Shown here: piece by piece, positions 24,821-34,779 of the stretch
How positions within the stretch are numbered: position 1 is the stretch's first letter
How the letters are laid out: each line of letters opens with the position of its first letter
Assembly (NCBI GenBank): GCA_021300015.1
Contig: JAJTFB010000008.1
Span: 1 to 64,000 of the forward strand
Length of the DNA: 64,000 nucleotides
DNA from: Pirellula sp.
GTDB taxonomy: Bacteria; Planctomycetota; Planctomycetia; Pirellulales; Pirellulaceae
Reading direction: 5' to 3'
Position numbers and translations under genes: made by a program
The notes under the pieces: model-generated
The model's input: only the letters and a program-made list of their open reading frames with translations
What the model was told of the DNA's origin: nothing
Databases searched by the model: none

Positions 24821-27800
24821 ATGGAATTGTCGCGCGAAACAATAGGCTCATCGGATCAGTGCCCAACCGACCCTGAGTGGCAAGCGTATGCTGTTGGCAG
24901 GGTAGAACAGCAGGCCCTACAGTTGATGTCTAGTCACCTGCTGGCCTGTCAACAGTGCTTGGAAGTCCTAGATAGGATTTCCTCGAAAGAATCGAAACCC
25001 CATCCAAACGAGCCAATGTCCCCATTTCTTTTGGAGGAAAATTGCCTTCGCCTCGAAGAGATGCTTGCAGGAATCCAGATAGGATGGGAAGCACCAACGG
25101 ACTCGGCGGACTCCAAGGATGATTCATCGTCGATAGAGTCCTTAAAAATGTTGGGAAGATTTGAAATCCAAGGTGTATTGGGTACAGGCGGATTTGGCCG
25201 TGTGTTTTTGGGTTACGATCCACTACTGAAACGGTCCGTCGCGATAAAAGCCCCAAAGCGCACGGCATTTGGAACCGAAGGTGACCTGGAAAACTTTCTC
25301 ACCGAAGCACGGCATGCGGCTGCGTTGGATCATCCAAACATCGTACCGATTTATGACATTTTGGGAGATGCGTCGGGGCATACGCTTATCGTCATGAAGC
25401 ATGTGTGTGGAAAACCATTGTCCGCTCAGCACAAACAGGGGAAAACTGCCTTAGAAACAATCGTGCGACAGATGATCGTTGTCGCCAAAGCCATACACTA
25501 CGCTCACGAACGAGGATTTGTCCACCGCGATCTCAAGCCGTCGAATATCCTGATTGACGAGTTCGGGCAACCCCATGTTACCGACTTTGGATTGGGAATG
25601 AACCTTTCAGAACTATCCTCGAAACACATAAGTCGGGGAGGGACTCCTCCCTACATGTCGCCAGAGCAGGTTCGTCATGATGTGCTGATGATTGACCGAC
25701 GCTCCGACATTTGGGCGATCGGAGTCGTGCTATCAGAACTGGTACACGGGCGACGACCTTTCCCTCAAAAAGACCGAAACAAGCTATTTCATGAAATACA
25801 AAACGATGAGCCGCTCATCGAGTCGACACGAGAAACTTATGAAATAGATGGTATTATCAGACGTTGCTTAAGTAGAGATCCTGCAGATCGATATCCCACT
25901 GCGGAGAGCTTAGCGAATCAACTACAGGACCTACACAATCGATGCTTTTCTACGGGCCTCAAGAAGTGGTTGTATGGGGGAAGACGAAAACTGGTCATCT
26001 TACTCTCGCTCGTTGTGATCGCTGCCTCATTTTGGGGATACTCCATTCTTGAAAGGCAAAAGCAGATCCATTTGACGTTCTCTCAGATCAAGAATGCATC
26101 GATAAGCAGTCTTCCTTATTTGCTTGGAAAGCTCAGGCAACTCAAACCGTCGCAGGAAACATTGGCAGCAGATCTTGAGACTCCAACCACCAATACCGCT
26201 GTTTTTAACCGTAACCTAACGTTGCTGGTTTTTGGAGACCGTAGTGAACAGACAACCGAACGAGTCATTAGCTTTTTGCAAACAGCCGATGCTGGTGAAA
26301 TAGACTCTGTTGGAAAATGCATCGTCGATGGACCGACTAAAACGTTCCTGGAACCGATCGTCGTTCAGCGACTCGTCGTTCAGCGACGGAGTGAGTCTAA
26401 CGTTGCATCCGATACGGATTCAGCCCTAAGGCTTGCAGCTTTGTTGTCCTACCTTGATCCCCAAAACTCCATTTGGCTATCTCTCAGCAAGAGTGTTTCA
26501 TCGACCCTTGTCTCTATGCCTCAACTCGAAATGCAGCAATGGTTGACTTGTTTTGATCACGTCGGTCCAAAACACTTAGGTAAATCCTTGGGCGAGCTTG
26601 CTCTAGCTGCAAATACCTCTCGCGAAACGCGACTTAACGCTACTGTCGCCCTAGTCAAGTTTTTTGGTGCGGATACAGACTTTTTGTGTGGATTGATTTG
26701 CGATTTGGAAGAATTTCAGATCCCGACAGTTACGCTAGCGCTTCGTGATCGACGAACAGCAGCAATCGCATCTTTGAAAAAGCTCCACAGGGAATCCCAA
26801 TCTGGAATACCCTCCTCAGGCCAGAGTAATCTCGCACGCCCAATCTCCATGCCAGCTCGGGTCTCAAATTTAGCTATTGCAACTTGGCTACTTGGAGATC
26901 AAGAGATCGCATTCGATTCGTTCCAGAGTTCGACTGACGCAACGCTTCTGACTCTTTTTGTTCACAAGCTTTCGAATCTAGATATAGATTCAAAACCCGT
27001 GTTTGACAGTCTTTTGAGCCTGAAAGACAGAAATGATCAACCATCCTCAACAATCAAATTCGGCTTATTGCAACTGCTTTCACGATTGCGAGCGGACCAA
27101 ATTCCAAACGCCGAGTTGGAGGGCTTACTGAATTACTTTTGGCTCCATGACCCAGACTGCGGCGTTCACTCGATGGCAAGGCTGAACGCGTCGAAATTTG
27201 ACATTGAACTAAACGTACCTCCGTTTGTTCAGAATAGTACTTGGCTCGTAGATGAAATCGGAGGGCAGTATCAAGATTTCGCGGTCATTGAACCTTGCGT
27301 CGCTGCACTCGGAATGCCTGATGGCCAACTTGAACCACTTTTGACCGACCCATGGCCTTGGCACGATCGAAGGTTTACACGACGTATCGCCATCGCCACG
27401 AACGAAGTGACGATCAAACAATTCAGAGTTTTTCTTCCCGAGTACTTTGCAACCGATCCGATGTTGACTGAAGCGGATCCAGATGCCGCGATGGCTATGG
27501 TATCCATGCAAGCGGCGTATATCTTCTGCAATAGCTGGTCGGTCGCATCAGGACTACAGACGTGCTATGAAACGAGAAGTGACGAAGATGGGCGAGAAAA
27601 ACTTTATCCCAAGACGAACCATCTTGCACTCAATGGTTATCGATTACCTACGGACGGGGAATGGGAGTTGGCATGCCGATCTGGTACTACCACAAACAGG
27701 TTTTACGGCGATGCAGAACACCTGGAACACCAATACGGGTGGGTAAGCGAAACACCGGGAATTCGATTCTACAACGGTGCGTTTATTTCACAACCCGTAG

Positions 27801-28078
27801 CTCGCTTTTTACCAAATCGTTGGGGATTGTTCGACATGTACGGAAATGTCAAAGAGATTTGCAATCGCAGTTGCGACCCAATACGAGACAGCGATGAGTT
27901 CATTGATGACGAATCAAAATCGGAAGCGAGTCCATATGGAGGCCCAAGAATTAGAGGGGTGTCTTTGGATGCCCCGGGTGAACTTTGGGGCTTCAGCTAT
28001 TGCCGAACGGATCGTATCGTTGGCGAACCGGATCCACTGAACGGATTCCGGGTCGTCAGAACTTTACTTGGCGAATGA
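24821..28078 (+). CDS. Transmembrane Ser/Thr protein kinase with ZAS-like N-terminus and FGE-sulfatase domain
   Basis: 1085 aa. An H-x3-C-x2-C motif at about 38-45 (HLLACQQC) is the hallmark of zinc-binding anti-sigma domains. Kinase domain ~112-375: glycine loop GTGGFGRVF near 121, VAIK lysine near 140, HRDLKPSN near 234, DFGLG near 254, SPEQV. One membrane helix at ~386-408 (LVILLSLVVIAASFWGYSIL). A long helical middle follows, and residues ~845-1085 are a formylglycine-generating-enzyme-like (FGE-sulfatase) domain: NEVTIKQF, GYRLPTDGEWELACRSG, GLFDMYGNVKEIC, NGFRVVR. Kinase faces the cytoplasm, FGE domain outside. Upstream AGGGAG is a good ribosome site. Partner of the ECF factor; kinase residues look complete. 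Confidence 0.88.
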   Translation: MELSRETIGSSDQCPTDPEWQAYAVGRVEQQALQLMSSHLLACQQCLEVLDRISSKESKPHPNEPMSPFLLEENCLRLEEMLAGIQIGWEAPTDSADSKDDSSSIESLKMLGRFEIQGVLGTGGFGRVFLGYDPLLKRSVAIKAPKRTAFGTEGDLENFLTEARHAAALDHPNIVPIYDILGDASGHTLIVMKHVCGKPLSAQHKQGKTALETIVRQMIVVAKAIHYAHERGFVHRDLKPSNILIDEFGQPHVTDFGLGMNLSELSSKHISRGGTPPYMSPEQVRHDVLMIDRRSDIWAIGVVLSELVHGRRPFPQKDRNKLFHEIQNDEPLIESTRETYEIDGIIRRCLSRDPADRYPTAESLANQLQDLHNRCFSTGLKKWLYGGRRKLVILLSLVVIAASFWGYSILERQKQIHLTFSQIKNASISSLPYLLGKLRQLKPSQETLAADLETPTTNTAVFNRNLTLLVFGDRSEQTTERVISFLQTADAGEIDSVGKCIVDGPTKTFLEPIVVQRLVVQRRSESNVASDTDSALRLAALLSYLDPQNSIWLSLSKSVSSTLVSMPQLEMQQWLTCFDHVGPKHLGKSLGELALAANTSRETRLNATVALVKFFGADTDFLCGLICDLEEFQIPTVTLALRDRRTAAIASLKKLHRESQSGIPSSGQSNLARPISMPARVSNLAIATWLLGDQEIAFDSFQSSTDATLLTLFVHKLSNLDIDSKPVFDSLLSLKDRNDQPSSTIKFGLLQLLSRLRADQIPNAELEGLLNYFWLHDPDCGVHSMARLNASKFDIELNVPPFVQNSTWLVDEIGGQYQDFAVIEPCVAALGMPDGQLEPLLTDPWPWHDRRFTRRIAIATNEVTIKQFRVFLPEYFATDPMLTEADPDAAMAMVSMQAAYIFCNSWSVASGLQTCYETRSDEDGREKLYPKTNHLALNGYRLPTDGEWELACRSGTTTNRFYGDAEHLEHQYGWVSETPGIRFYNGAFISQPVARFLPNRWGLFDMYGNVKEICNRSCDPIRDSDEFIDDESKSEASPYGGPRIRGVSLDAPGELWGFSYCRTDRIVGEPDPLNGFRVVRTLLGE

Positions 28079-28138
28079 TCGAAACACAGGTTCGGTCTAA
28101 GTTACTTGGTTTTTTTCAATCTTTAGAAGGATAGAGCG

Positions 28139-28477
28139 ATGTCAGACGGTCTCCCCATTGACGTGTTACCAGAGGACCCAAATTGGAGTCCTACTCCCGA
28201 CCAACTTAAAGATTGGAAAACCAACTATCCGGACGTTTTATTCAAAGCAAATGCCAGCAATGTCAACTGGGTTGATTCGGATGGTAACAATGTCTCGACC
28301 ATTCCTATATCGCCATGCGGTTTTGCAGTTTACGAATGGAAGATAGTCTCAGGGAGAGGTGAATGGGATGAGATTGTGACTGAAAGACGTTGCAGAACTG
28401 GCTGCAATCCAGTCCCTCCCCTCGCAGTTCCGGGTGCCATGCCACTTAAAATGCGAATTGCAAAACCATGCAGTTAG
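28139..28477 (+). CDS. Small hypothetical protein after the kinase
   Basis: 112 aa, 60 bp downstream of the kinase with AAGGA about 9 bases before the ATG, hence probably the third gene of the sigma-kinase operon. Proline-rich N-terminus (PEDPNWSPTPDQLKDW) and several cysteines in the second half (SPCGF, RRCRTGCNP, KPCS). No signal peptide. The cysteines could bind metal. Family not recognised. Confidence 0.65.
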   Translation: MSDGLPIDVLPEDPNWSPTPDQLKDWKTNYPDVLFKANASNVNWVDSDGNNVSTIPISPCGFAVYEWKIVSGRGEWDEIVTERRCRTGCNPVPPLAVPGAMPLKMRIAKPCS

Positions 28478-28939
28478 GGCATCTATTTTGATGCGCCCCC
28501 ATGCGTCAATGAGCCGATTTGCGGAATCGGCTTGATGGGTTTGGCATGCAATTTTTGTTGATCCCCCAGATGCGGCAATCGCAAGTAGGACCTCTTTGGT
28601 GCAATAATTGCGGCAGGGCTAGTTCGGCATGAAACGGATGGAGCAGTCTGACAGTGGGATTTTCAAGAATCTTTCTATCGGAGGGGCACCATGGTTCGTC
28701 GGCTGGATATATACAAAACAAGGGGAGTCGAACATTTATACGCAACCGGGATGTCCAAGCGTTAGATTACCAAAACCCTTGGAGGTTATCGGAAGTCTTT
28801 CGATCGGAGCGTTCAATCCTTCGATTTGATAGTCGAACTCCTTGGCCAGGCTGTCGGCTGTCAACCTTAGGTTCGGAAGCGACGTGAAATACGACTCCGG
28901 GTCTAACGCTACGCTCTGTGACCGTGCAATCAATAGAGA
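28478..28939. other. Gap with terminator and a doubtful small frame
   Basis: After the terminator-like hairpin (28512-28532) a minus-strand frame at 28736-28933 (LRLTADSLAKEFDYQIEGLN) has protein-like composition and begins just after the stop of the secreted protein at 28940. It could be a 65-aa protein or the remains of a longer one; evidence is weak. Confidence 0.35.
28512..28532 (+). terminator. Terminator-like hairpin after the sigma-kinase operon
   Basis: AGCCGATT, loop TGCGG, AATCGGCT: an 8-bp perfect stem 34 bp after the stop of the 112-aa gene. Only a short T-containing tail follows, so strength is uncertain. Confidence 0.45.
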
Positions 28940-29590
28940 TTAATCCGCCTTCGTTTTCCACTCTGCCTTTCCAAGCGGGAGCGTCGCGTTCAATCCCAGC
29001 AAGAGCGTTGGTGCCATATTTGCATATACAGGAACTTCGACGGTTTTTCCCGGTTCTGGCACTTTGCAATAGAATTGACCCACAGGCCTGTCACTTACCA
29101 ATGTCACATTCTTTAATTCCTGCTTGTCAGTTTTAATTCTAATAGTTGCACCTGCATCAATCGGAAATAAAGCTGGGGTGTTCGCATGCGCAGTAACCTC
29201 TGTTGACGCAAGTACTGCCTTCCAGAAATTATCGGAGTTATTATTGTCCTCCCACACCTCCAGGATTATGTCTTTTCCAATCCAGTTCTTCGGAGCGGAA
29301 AAGGATAACCTTACTGTTCTTCCCTCCGCTTCCTTTTCGAGCCTAGGAATCAAAAACGCGCCGACACTCTCAATCTTCACTATTGTATAGACGGTTGGAT
29401 TGGGGTACGGAATAAGTCTTCCAAGCAATCCCTGCATCATGATGTTCCGCTCGTTTTTGGCTTTTGAGCGATAGCCTGTTATCTTTAAGTCGACGGTGTA
29501 AGTTGTTTCGGTTTTGTCGTCAGCGTGAACAGCAGTGACGAGGACGAATAGACCAACCACTAAAAAACCAAGCGATACCACAGGTTTCAT
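28940..29590 (-). CDS. Secreted hypothetical protein, 216 aa
   Basis: Signal peptide at 1-23 (VVSLGFLVVGLFVLVTAVHA). The mature part is beta-rich without cysteines in the first half and contains LRFSF-type strands such as RTVRLSFSAPKNWIGKDIIL and VTLVSDRPVGQFYC. No known catalytic motif. Probably periplasmic or exported. Convergent with the sigma-kinase operon. Family not recognised. Confidence 0.7.
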   Translation of the reverse strand: MKPVVSLGFLVVGLFVLVTAVHADDKTETTYTVDLKITGYRSKAKNERNIMMQGLLGRLIPYPNPTVYTIVKIESVGAFLIPRLEKEAEGRTVRLSFSAPKNWIGKDIILEVWEDNNNSDNFWKAVLASTEVTAHANTPALFPIDAGATIRIKTDKQELKNVTLVSDRPVGQFYCKVPEPGKTVEVPVYANMAPTLLLGLNATLPLGKAEWKTKAD

Positions 29591-29727
29591 TTTTTTCTCC
29601 GAGAATAGAAGTAAGACGATCCAATATTCGATCTTTCCTTCGAAATCTTGGAACCAAGGTTTTTTCTAGAAATTATGTATCTGTTGAACTGACCGTAACA
29701 CGATTGAATCCGATTGGAGTATGGCGA

Positions 29728-30519
29728 TCATGAATTCGAAATCGATCGCCTCACGAAGCGAAGACCAAGCCCGCCAAGGCCAAAGATAAGCAGACTACCC
29801 GGTTCTGGGACCGCGTGGGACGGGGTGGCAAATACTGCGAACCGATCGAACACCAAAAAGTCCTGTCCGGTATCGTTGCGAAATCGGATCGATGTAATCA
29901 GGGAACCCTCGGTCCCCTCGATCCGCAAATAGGCGTTTCGGACAGTGACCCCACCACTCCAGTTGACCCCAGCAAGACTTTCAACCGTTCCTAGATTCTG
30001 TCCGTTTACAAACAAAGTGTGGTCCGTGACCGGAAACGGATTGGTCAGGCTCGACAAGGCCGATTGAAAATTCGCCAAACCGATTCCTACGACAGGAGCA
30101 CCAGTAGCGAGTGCGAAGGTTGTGTTGGTGGCCGCAGTTGGCAAAAACGGGCCGTTAAGGCCGTTGCCCGCATTGGTCAGAACTTTGGTGCCGTCCCAAA
30201 AGTTGTTGGCCGTCTGTGAATCGCCCGCCGAATCAAATGTCTTTGGCAAGCTGGTATAGGACTTGTTCTCGGGGATAAGACCCTCGAACGAGATGGTCAA
30301 ACCCGAGATCAAGGCGGTGTCCTCGAAATCCTCCACCGTATACCCACTGATCCCCAGCGCCGCATCCATTGCCACTGTATTGGCCGAATAACTGCTTCCA
30401 GCAAAGGACGTCACAACGAACCCCGCCTGGCACGATTCGGAAATCAAACCAGGGCCCAACAACGTCACTACCGCTACAAAAAAACAACGCAATCTCGACA
30501 TCGCATAAGCTCCGTTCAT
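29728..30519 (-). CDS. PEP-CTERM sorted surface protein
   Basis: 263 aa. Signal peptide FFVAVVTLLGPGLISESCQA, a beta-rich passenger (AVGIGLANFQSA-like strands, LFVNGQNLGTVESLAG), then VPEPGS near residue 236, helix LLIFGLGGLGL and a short basic tail RFVRRSISNS. The passenger resembles extracellular beta-sandwich PEP-CTERM proteins of planctomycetes and cyanobacteria. Lies just after the DUF5690 transporter gene on the same strand; 116-bp gap, so co-transcription is uncertain. Confidence 0.82.
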   Translation of the reverse strand: MNGAYAMSRLRCFFVAVVTLLGPGLISESCQAGFVVTSFAGSSYSANTVAMDAALGISGYTVEDFEDTALISGLTISFEGLIPENKSYTSLPKTFDSAGDSQTANNFWDGTKVLTNAGNGLNGPFLPTAATNTTFALATGAPVVGIGLANFQSALSSLTNPFPVTDHTLFVNGQNLGTVESLAGVNWSGGVTVRNAYLRIEGTEGSLITSIRFRNDTGQDFLVFDRFAVFATPSHAVPEPGSLLIFGLGGLGLRFVRRSISNS

Positions 30520-30635
30520 GATTCCTCAGGGTGTATCGATCCGAAAAAACTTCGACAAGTGAGTGGGACTCGAAAGTGTCTCCACTCCCCTCAGGACCAA
30601 TACGACGGACATCTACACGCCTAGCGGAGAAGTCG

Positions 30636-31943
30636 TTACTGCTTGACCTCAAGCCGGTCGAAAGACCGCGAAGCGATCGCGACGAACAGAATGCTGCCGA
30701 TCGATCCAAGCAGGCAGGTGGTCAAAAAGACGCTTGCAAAACTCGTCTCTGGAATCGAGCCGAGGAAGAAATTTTTCGATAGGATCAAGATTGCGTATCC
30801 GAAGTAGCCGACCGAGTCGGCCACATACATCATGAAACCGACGTTGGCTCGGTCGCGAGTGCATGCGATGATCCGCTCAAAGACCGTCGTATGAACTGCT
30901 ACATAGGGCAAATACAGACCTGCCCCAATGCATACCATCAATCCCATCGGCGAGATCTCCATCCAAAACCGATGGCCTAAGACGCTCAGCAAGATCAGCA
31001 AAAAGCCCACGGTGCATGTCGCAAAGGCCAAGCGAAGCGCTTGGCGATTGTCTTTGACCAGTACGGCCGAAGCGTTGGCAATGGTCGCCACGAGCATCAC
31101 CCAAAAATCGATGCTCGCGTAATCCGAGGATTGGATCTTCGCCCCGAGTCCGGTCAAAATCTCTCTGGCAAAATCATCCCGAAAACTTCGCAAGATGCTC
31201 ACGATGAAGTACATGCCGGCGATCGCACCGATCCCCCAGGCATAAGTCCTTACAATGTACCAGCGATCCTCTTTGCGCATCGGCTCCCTAGGACTGCGGA
31301 CCGTCTGGTCCAGGAGCGTCGGTGGTGGAATCTGATGGAGCATCCAGAGAAAAAAGCAGATCGGCAGGAAAAACAATAGCCCAGAGAGAAACGGCATCCA
31401 ACGCTCCGATTCGGCCAAGTTCCATCCCAGCCGTTGCTGCGTCGTGTCCATCACCTGCTGGCCAACCGTCTTGGCAACGCCGCCGGCCAATATGAAACTG
31501 GCACACAGACCGGCCGCTAGGGCCTCGGTCAAGCGACGGCCCTCGAGCGACCCTAGCACCAAACCGAAGACGATTCCCAACGGTAAACCGTTGAGAAACA
31601 TACAAACCACATGCCAAGGAGAGGGGACGACGGCAAACAGAAACAGCGATCCTAACGCCGCGAGAATCAACATTAGGATCGTCCAAGCTCGTCGCTCGGG
31701 GCCCGCCTCGGACACCACGCGGATCCCGACCAATTTCGAGACCAAATACCCGATCACCTGCGCCGAAACCAAAACCGCCTTCTGATCCCAATCCCCACCG
31801 AACCCTTGCGCCAAATCCTCTTGCTTGAAGGCCGCCACCGTAAACGGCTTACGGTACATGTACATGCAAAAATAGGTCCCAAAGGCAGCCAGGATCGCCC
31901 AGGCGTTGACCAACCAAGCCGATTGCATGAGACGATGGATCAA
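30636..31943 (-). CDS. DUF5690-type MFS transporter
   Basis: 435 aa, about 12 membrane helices. The first helix region reads FGTYFCMYMYRKPFTVAAF, characteristic of the DUF5690 branch of the major facilitator superfamily seen in planctomycetes and Bacteroidetes. Other helices include LVSAQVIGYLVSKLVGIRV and VCMFLNGLPLGIVFGLVLG, the latter with the glycine pattern of MFS helices. Inner-membrane protein; substrate unknown. Divergent from the esterase gene at 32285. Confidence 0.82.
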   Translation of the reverse strand: MIHRLMQSAWLVNAWAILAAFGTYFCMYMYRKPFTVAAFKQEDLAQGFGGDWDQKAVLVSAQVIGYLVSKLVGIRVVSEAGPERRAWTILMLILAALGSLFLFAVVPSPWHVVCMFLNGLPLGIVFGLVLGSLEGRRLTEALAAGLCASFILAGGVAKTVGQQVMDTTQQRLGWNLAESERWMPFLSGLLFFLPICFFLWMLHQIPPPTLLDQTVRSPREPMRKEDRWYIVRTYAWGIGAIAGMYFIVSILRSFRDDFAREILTGLGAKIQSSDYASIDFWVMLVATIANASAVLVKDNRQALRLAFATCTVGFLLILLSVLGHRFWMEISPMGLMVCIGAGLYLPYVAVHTTVFERIIACTRDRANVGFMMYVADSVGYFGYAILILSKNFFLGSIPETSFASVFLTTCLLGSIGSILFVAIASRSFDRLEVKQ

Positions 31944-32284
31944 GACGTTTGCCTCAAGATTGTTCTAGGATTCCCGCACGGGTTGGCCCCGATGGTGTTG
32001 AGTTAGTGTAAGCGGATGCGAGGAAGCGCTCCGGTGAGTGATGGAATGTCCTCGACATCGCAATGTTTCTCACCGGATGGCTTGCGCCGTTCCGCTTTTA
32101 ATTCAATGCCGTTCGGATCTGGCCCTGTTTGACGCATGGCAAGACAGCATACCCCCAAGCGAGCTATATTGGGTATTACCCCGCCGGGATTTCATCCCGT
32201 TTTCATCAAGACCTGCCAAGTGCGTTGCGACCCGAGTTCCGACCAATCAACCAAGCAATCAACCAAACTACCAACTTAACTACC
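31944..32284. other. Divergent intergenic region
   Basis: Promoter region for the DUF5690 transporter and the esterase. Contains a run of near-identical AATCAACCAA-type short repeats at about 32245-32280, just before the esterase ATG. No confident -35/-10 pair chosen. Confidence 0.4.
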
Positions 32285-34558
32285 ATGTGGAATCGAACCG
32301 CCTTGCTCCTGATGGTCGTTCTTGCGGCCGCCCCGATCCTGCTGGCCCCGGTCGCGCTGGCTCAGTCCGCGCTGGCTCAATCCTCCTCGAATCCCGAAGG
32401 CAACCCTGGGATCGAGTTGACGCGTAGAGCCTTGAGCTCCCGCGTCGAGCAAATCGAAAGGGCCAACGACCTGCGTGCTTTCGGCTCCCAAGAGCCATGG
32501 AGCCTTGCACAAGAGACACTCCGCAGTCAACTTGCCGAAATGCTCGGCCTGCCCCCGCTGGAGTCACGCCCGAGCCAACTCCATGCGGTCATGACAGGGA
32601 CGCTCGAGCACGAGGACCTTATCGTGGAAAAGATCCACTTCCAATCGAGTCCAGGACTCTACGTCACCGGAAACCTCTATCGGCCCAAGCAGATCGATAA
32701 ACCTCTGCCGGCGATTCTCTATGTCTGCGGGCATGGCCAAGTCAAAGAGAATGGGGTGAGCCTCGGAAACAAAACCCACTACCAGCACCATCCGGCTTGG
32801 TTTGCCCGGCAAGGCTATATCGCCATGGCCATCGACACGATCCAACTCGGTGAGATCGAAGGGATCCACCACGGGCTTTACCGTTTCAATCGCTGGGACT
32901 GGCCCTCCAGGGGGTATACCCCCGCAGGAGTCGAAACTTGGAACGCGATCCGAGCCGTCGATTATTTGGTCACTCGGCCCGAGGTCGATGCGTCCAATAT
33001 CGGTATTACCGGCCGCAGCGGCGGGGGGGCTTATAGCTGGTATGCAGCCGCGATCGATCCTCGGATTCGAGTCGCTGTACCGGTCGCGGGTGTGACCGAT
33101 CTTCGCGATCAGGTCATCGATCAAGTCGTCCGAGGGCACTGCGACTGCATGTTCTTCAACAACCGCTACGGTTGGGACTTTACGACCCTGTGCGCGATGG
33201 TCCATCCTCGCGCCCTGCTGATAGGCAACACCGACGAAGACCCCATCTTTCCACTCCGAGGCGTCTTTCGCGTCCAGCAGCAACTGCGCACGCTCTATGC
33301 GCTAGACTCAAAAAGCAACCTCGGTATCCAATGGACCACCGGTGGCCACGAAGACACCCAAGAACTCCAAATCGGCTGCTTCGTTTGGTTCGATCGCCAT
33401 CTGCTCGGTACCCAACGGAAACTTCAGCGCATCGCCGAACCCCTCTTTGCCAAAGCCGACCTGAAGGTCTTCGCGTCGCTCCCGCCGGACCAGCGCGTCA
33501 CGGATGTCCAAGACTGGTTCGTTCCGATCGCAGCGAGCGCCTTTGGGACCGAGTCCCAACTCCCTATGGATCGAGCGTCCTGGGACTTGCGCTGCGAAGC
33601 GATCCGGCTTGAGATCTCCCAAGCGGTCCACGGCCGACTCCCTGGATTCCCATCCGATAAGCAATCCGCTGGAGCACTTGAACCTGCGCATGTAGCTCAC
33701 GCGATCGGTGCATCGCAAGCGATTCCGACGGATCCAACACAGCAAACCCGACTCGAGTTGATCGAGACCCAAGACGGGGTCGATCCAGGTGCCAGGGGCA
33801 ATCAGGTGGGCAGGGTCTCTCGCGACGATTGGGAGGTGACCCAACTCGAATGCCAATCCGACTCGATCCCATGCGCGACGCTCCTGCGGATCCGCGCCTG
33901 GGGCCATGATGAGTCGATCGATCCGTCGGTCCAAATCGTCCTTGCCGACGAATCGCTTTGGAAGGCTTGGACGATCACTACGAACCCTCAATCGCTCGAG
34001 AGCCAGGGGTTCGACGGCGATGGTTTGGTCAAAGGGCAGATCCTAGGCGAAGCCTGGCGAACCCTCTTGGCCCAAGCCGCAGCCAACCAGACGACCTACC
34101 TGGTTTTTCCGGAGGGACGCGGACCTTGGGCTTGGGATCCGACCGATAAGATCGGACTGCACTGGAGACGATCGTACTTGCTGGCCGGTTGGTCGCTCGA
34201 GGGTCGGCAGGTCGCAGGCATTGCCAAGTCGATCGAAGCGGTCTTGGCCGAACATCGCATCGATCAGTGCCGACTCAAAGCCGGTGCGCAGATGTCGGTC
34301 CATGCCCTGCATGCGGCCCTGTTGTGCTCTGACAAAATCGAATCGATGGAGCTTCATTCTCTGGACTCTGAAGCCTACTCCAAGGGTTTTGTGTTGATCG
34401 GTATTTTGCGATTCTGCGAACTTGAGGATGTGCTCGCGGCCGTTTCGAGCCGGATCCCGACGAAGCTCAGGAATGCGGCGAGCTATCGCAAGCTTCCGCT
34501 CTTTGAGCATCTCGAGAATCGCCTGAGCCTAAGGCCTTTGGAATCGACAGGCCCCTGA
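32285..34558 (+). CDS. Secreted alpha/beta hydrolase, acetylxylan-esterase-like
   Basis: 757 aa from the ATG at 32285; the frame is open further up, but this start gives a signal peptide (LLLMVVLAAAPILLAPVALA). The first half is an alpha/beta hydrolase of the AXE1-like group: LPAILYVCGHG, nucleophile motif GRSGG with Ser near 244, GNTDEDPIFP carrying the acid near 315, GGHED carrying His near 356. The second half (400-757) is a second, diverged hydrolase-like segment without a visible catalytic triad. Acts in the periplasm or outside on acyl groups of polysaccharides; the exact substrate is not readable. Confidence 0.8.
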   Translation: MWNRTALLLMVVLAAAPILLAPVALAQSALAQSSSNPEGNPGIELTRRALSSRVEQIERANDLRAFGSQEPWSLAQETLRSQLAEMLGLPPLESRPSQLHAVMTGTLEHEDLIVEKIHFQSSPGLYVTGNLYRPKQIDKPLPAILYVCGHGQVKENGVSLGNKTHYQHHPAWFARQGYIAMAIDTIQLGEIEGIHHGLYRFNRWDWPSRGYTPAGVETWNAIRAVDYLVTRPEVDASNIGITGRSGGGAYSWYAAAIDPRIRVAVPVAGVTDLRDQVIDQVVRGHCDCMFFNNRYGWDFTTLCAMVHPRALLIGNTDEDPIFPLRGVFRVQQQLRTLYALDSKSNLGIQWTTGGHEDTQELQIGCFVWFDRHLLGTQRKLQRIAEPLFAKADLKVFASLPPDQRVTDVQDWFVPIAASAFGTESQLPMDRASWDLRCEAIRLEISQAVHGRLPGFPSDKQSAGALEPAHVAHAIGASQAIPTDPTQQTRLELIETQDGVDPGARGNQVGRVSRDDWEVTQLECQSDSIPCATLLRIRAWGHDESIDPSVQIVLADESLWKAWTITTNPQSLESQGFDGDGLVKGQILGEAWRTLLAQAAANQTTYLVFPEGRGPWAWDPTDKIGLHWRRSYLLAGWSLEGRQVAGIAKSIEAVLAEHRIDQCRLKAGAQMSVHALHAALLCSDKIESMELHSLDSEAYSKGFVLIGILRFCELEDVLAAVSSRIPTKLRNAASYRKLPLFEHLENRLSLRPLESTGP

Positions 34559-34779
34559 TCTGCTCGGCACGCAAGTCAGATTCCACGTAAGTTGCTTGTG
34601 CATCATAACCCTCTTTCTCTTCGAGTAGGGGGCATCCTCAGCCGCAGCAGCGATGGCAAACGTTGGCGTCATGGGTATAAAATCCTGAATTTCGAACCAA
34701 GTGAGTCTAGTCCAAGAATACAAAGTTCCCATAACGGGAACTTTGATATTGGCTCCGCGAAGGGAACTGCCGATAATTC
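34559..34779. other. Intergenic region with higBA control site
   Basis: Holds the operator-like palindrome at 34722-34744; otherwise nothing recognised. Confidence 0.5.
34722..34744 (+). promoter_or_regulatory. Probable HigA operator palindrome
   Basis: AAAGTTCCC, five bases, GGGAACTTT: a perfect 9-bp inverted repeat ending 35 bases before the toxin ATG. A further half-site GGGAACT lies at about 34764. Type II antitoxins bind such sites to repress their own operon. Confidence 0.65.

Noticed and set aside
33308-33991. 227-codon minus-strand frame inside the esterase
   Set aside because: Antisense shadow in G+C-rich coding DNA.
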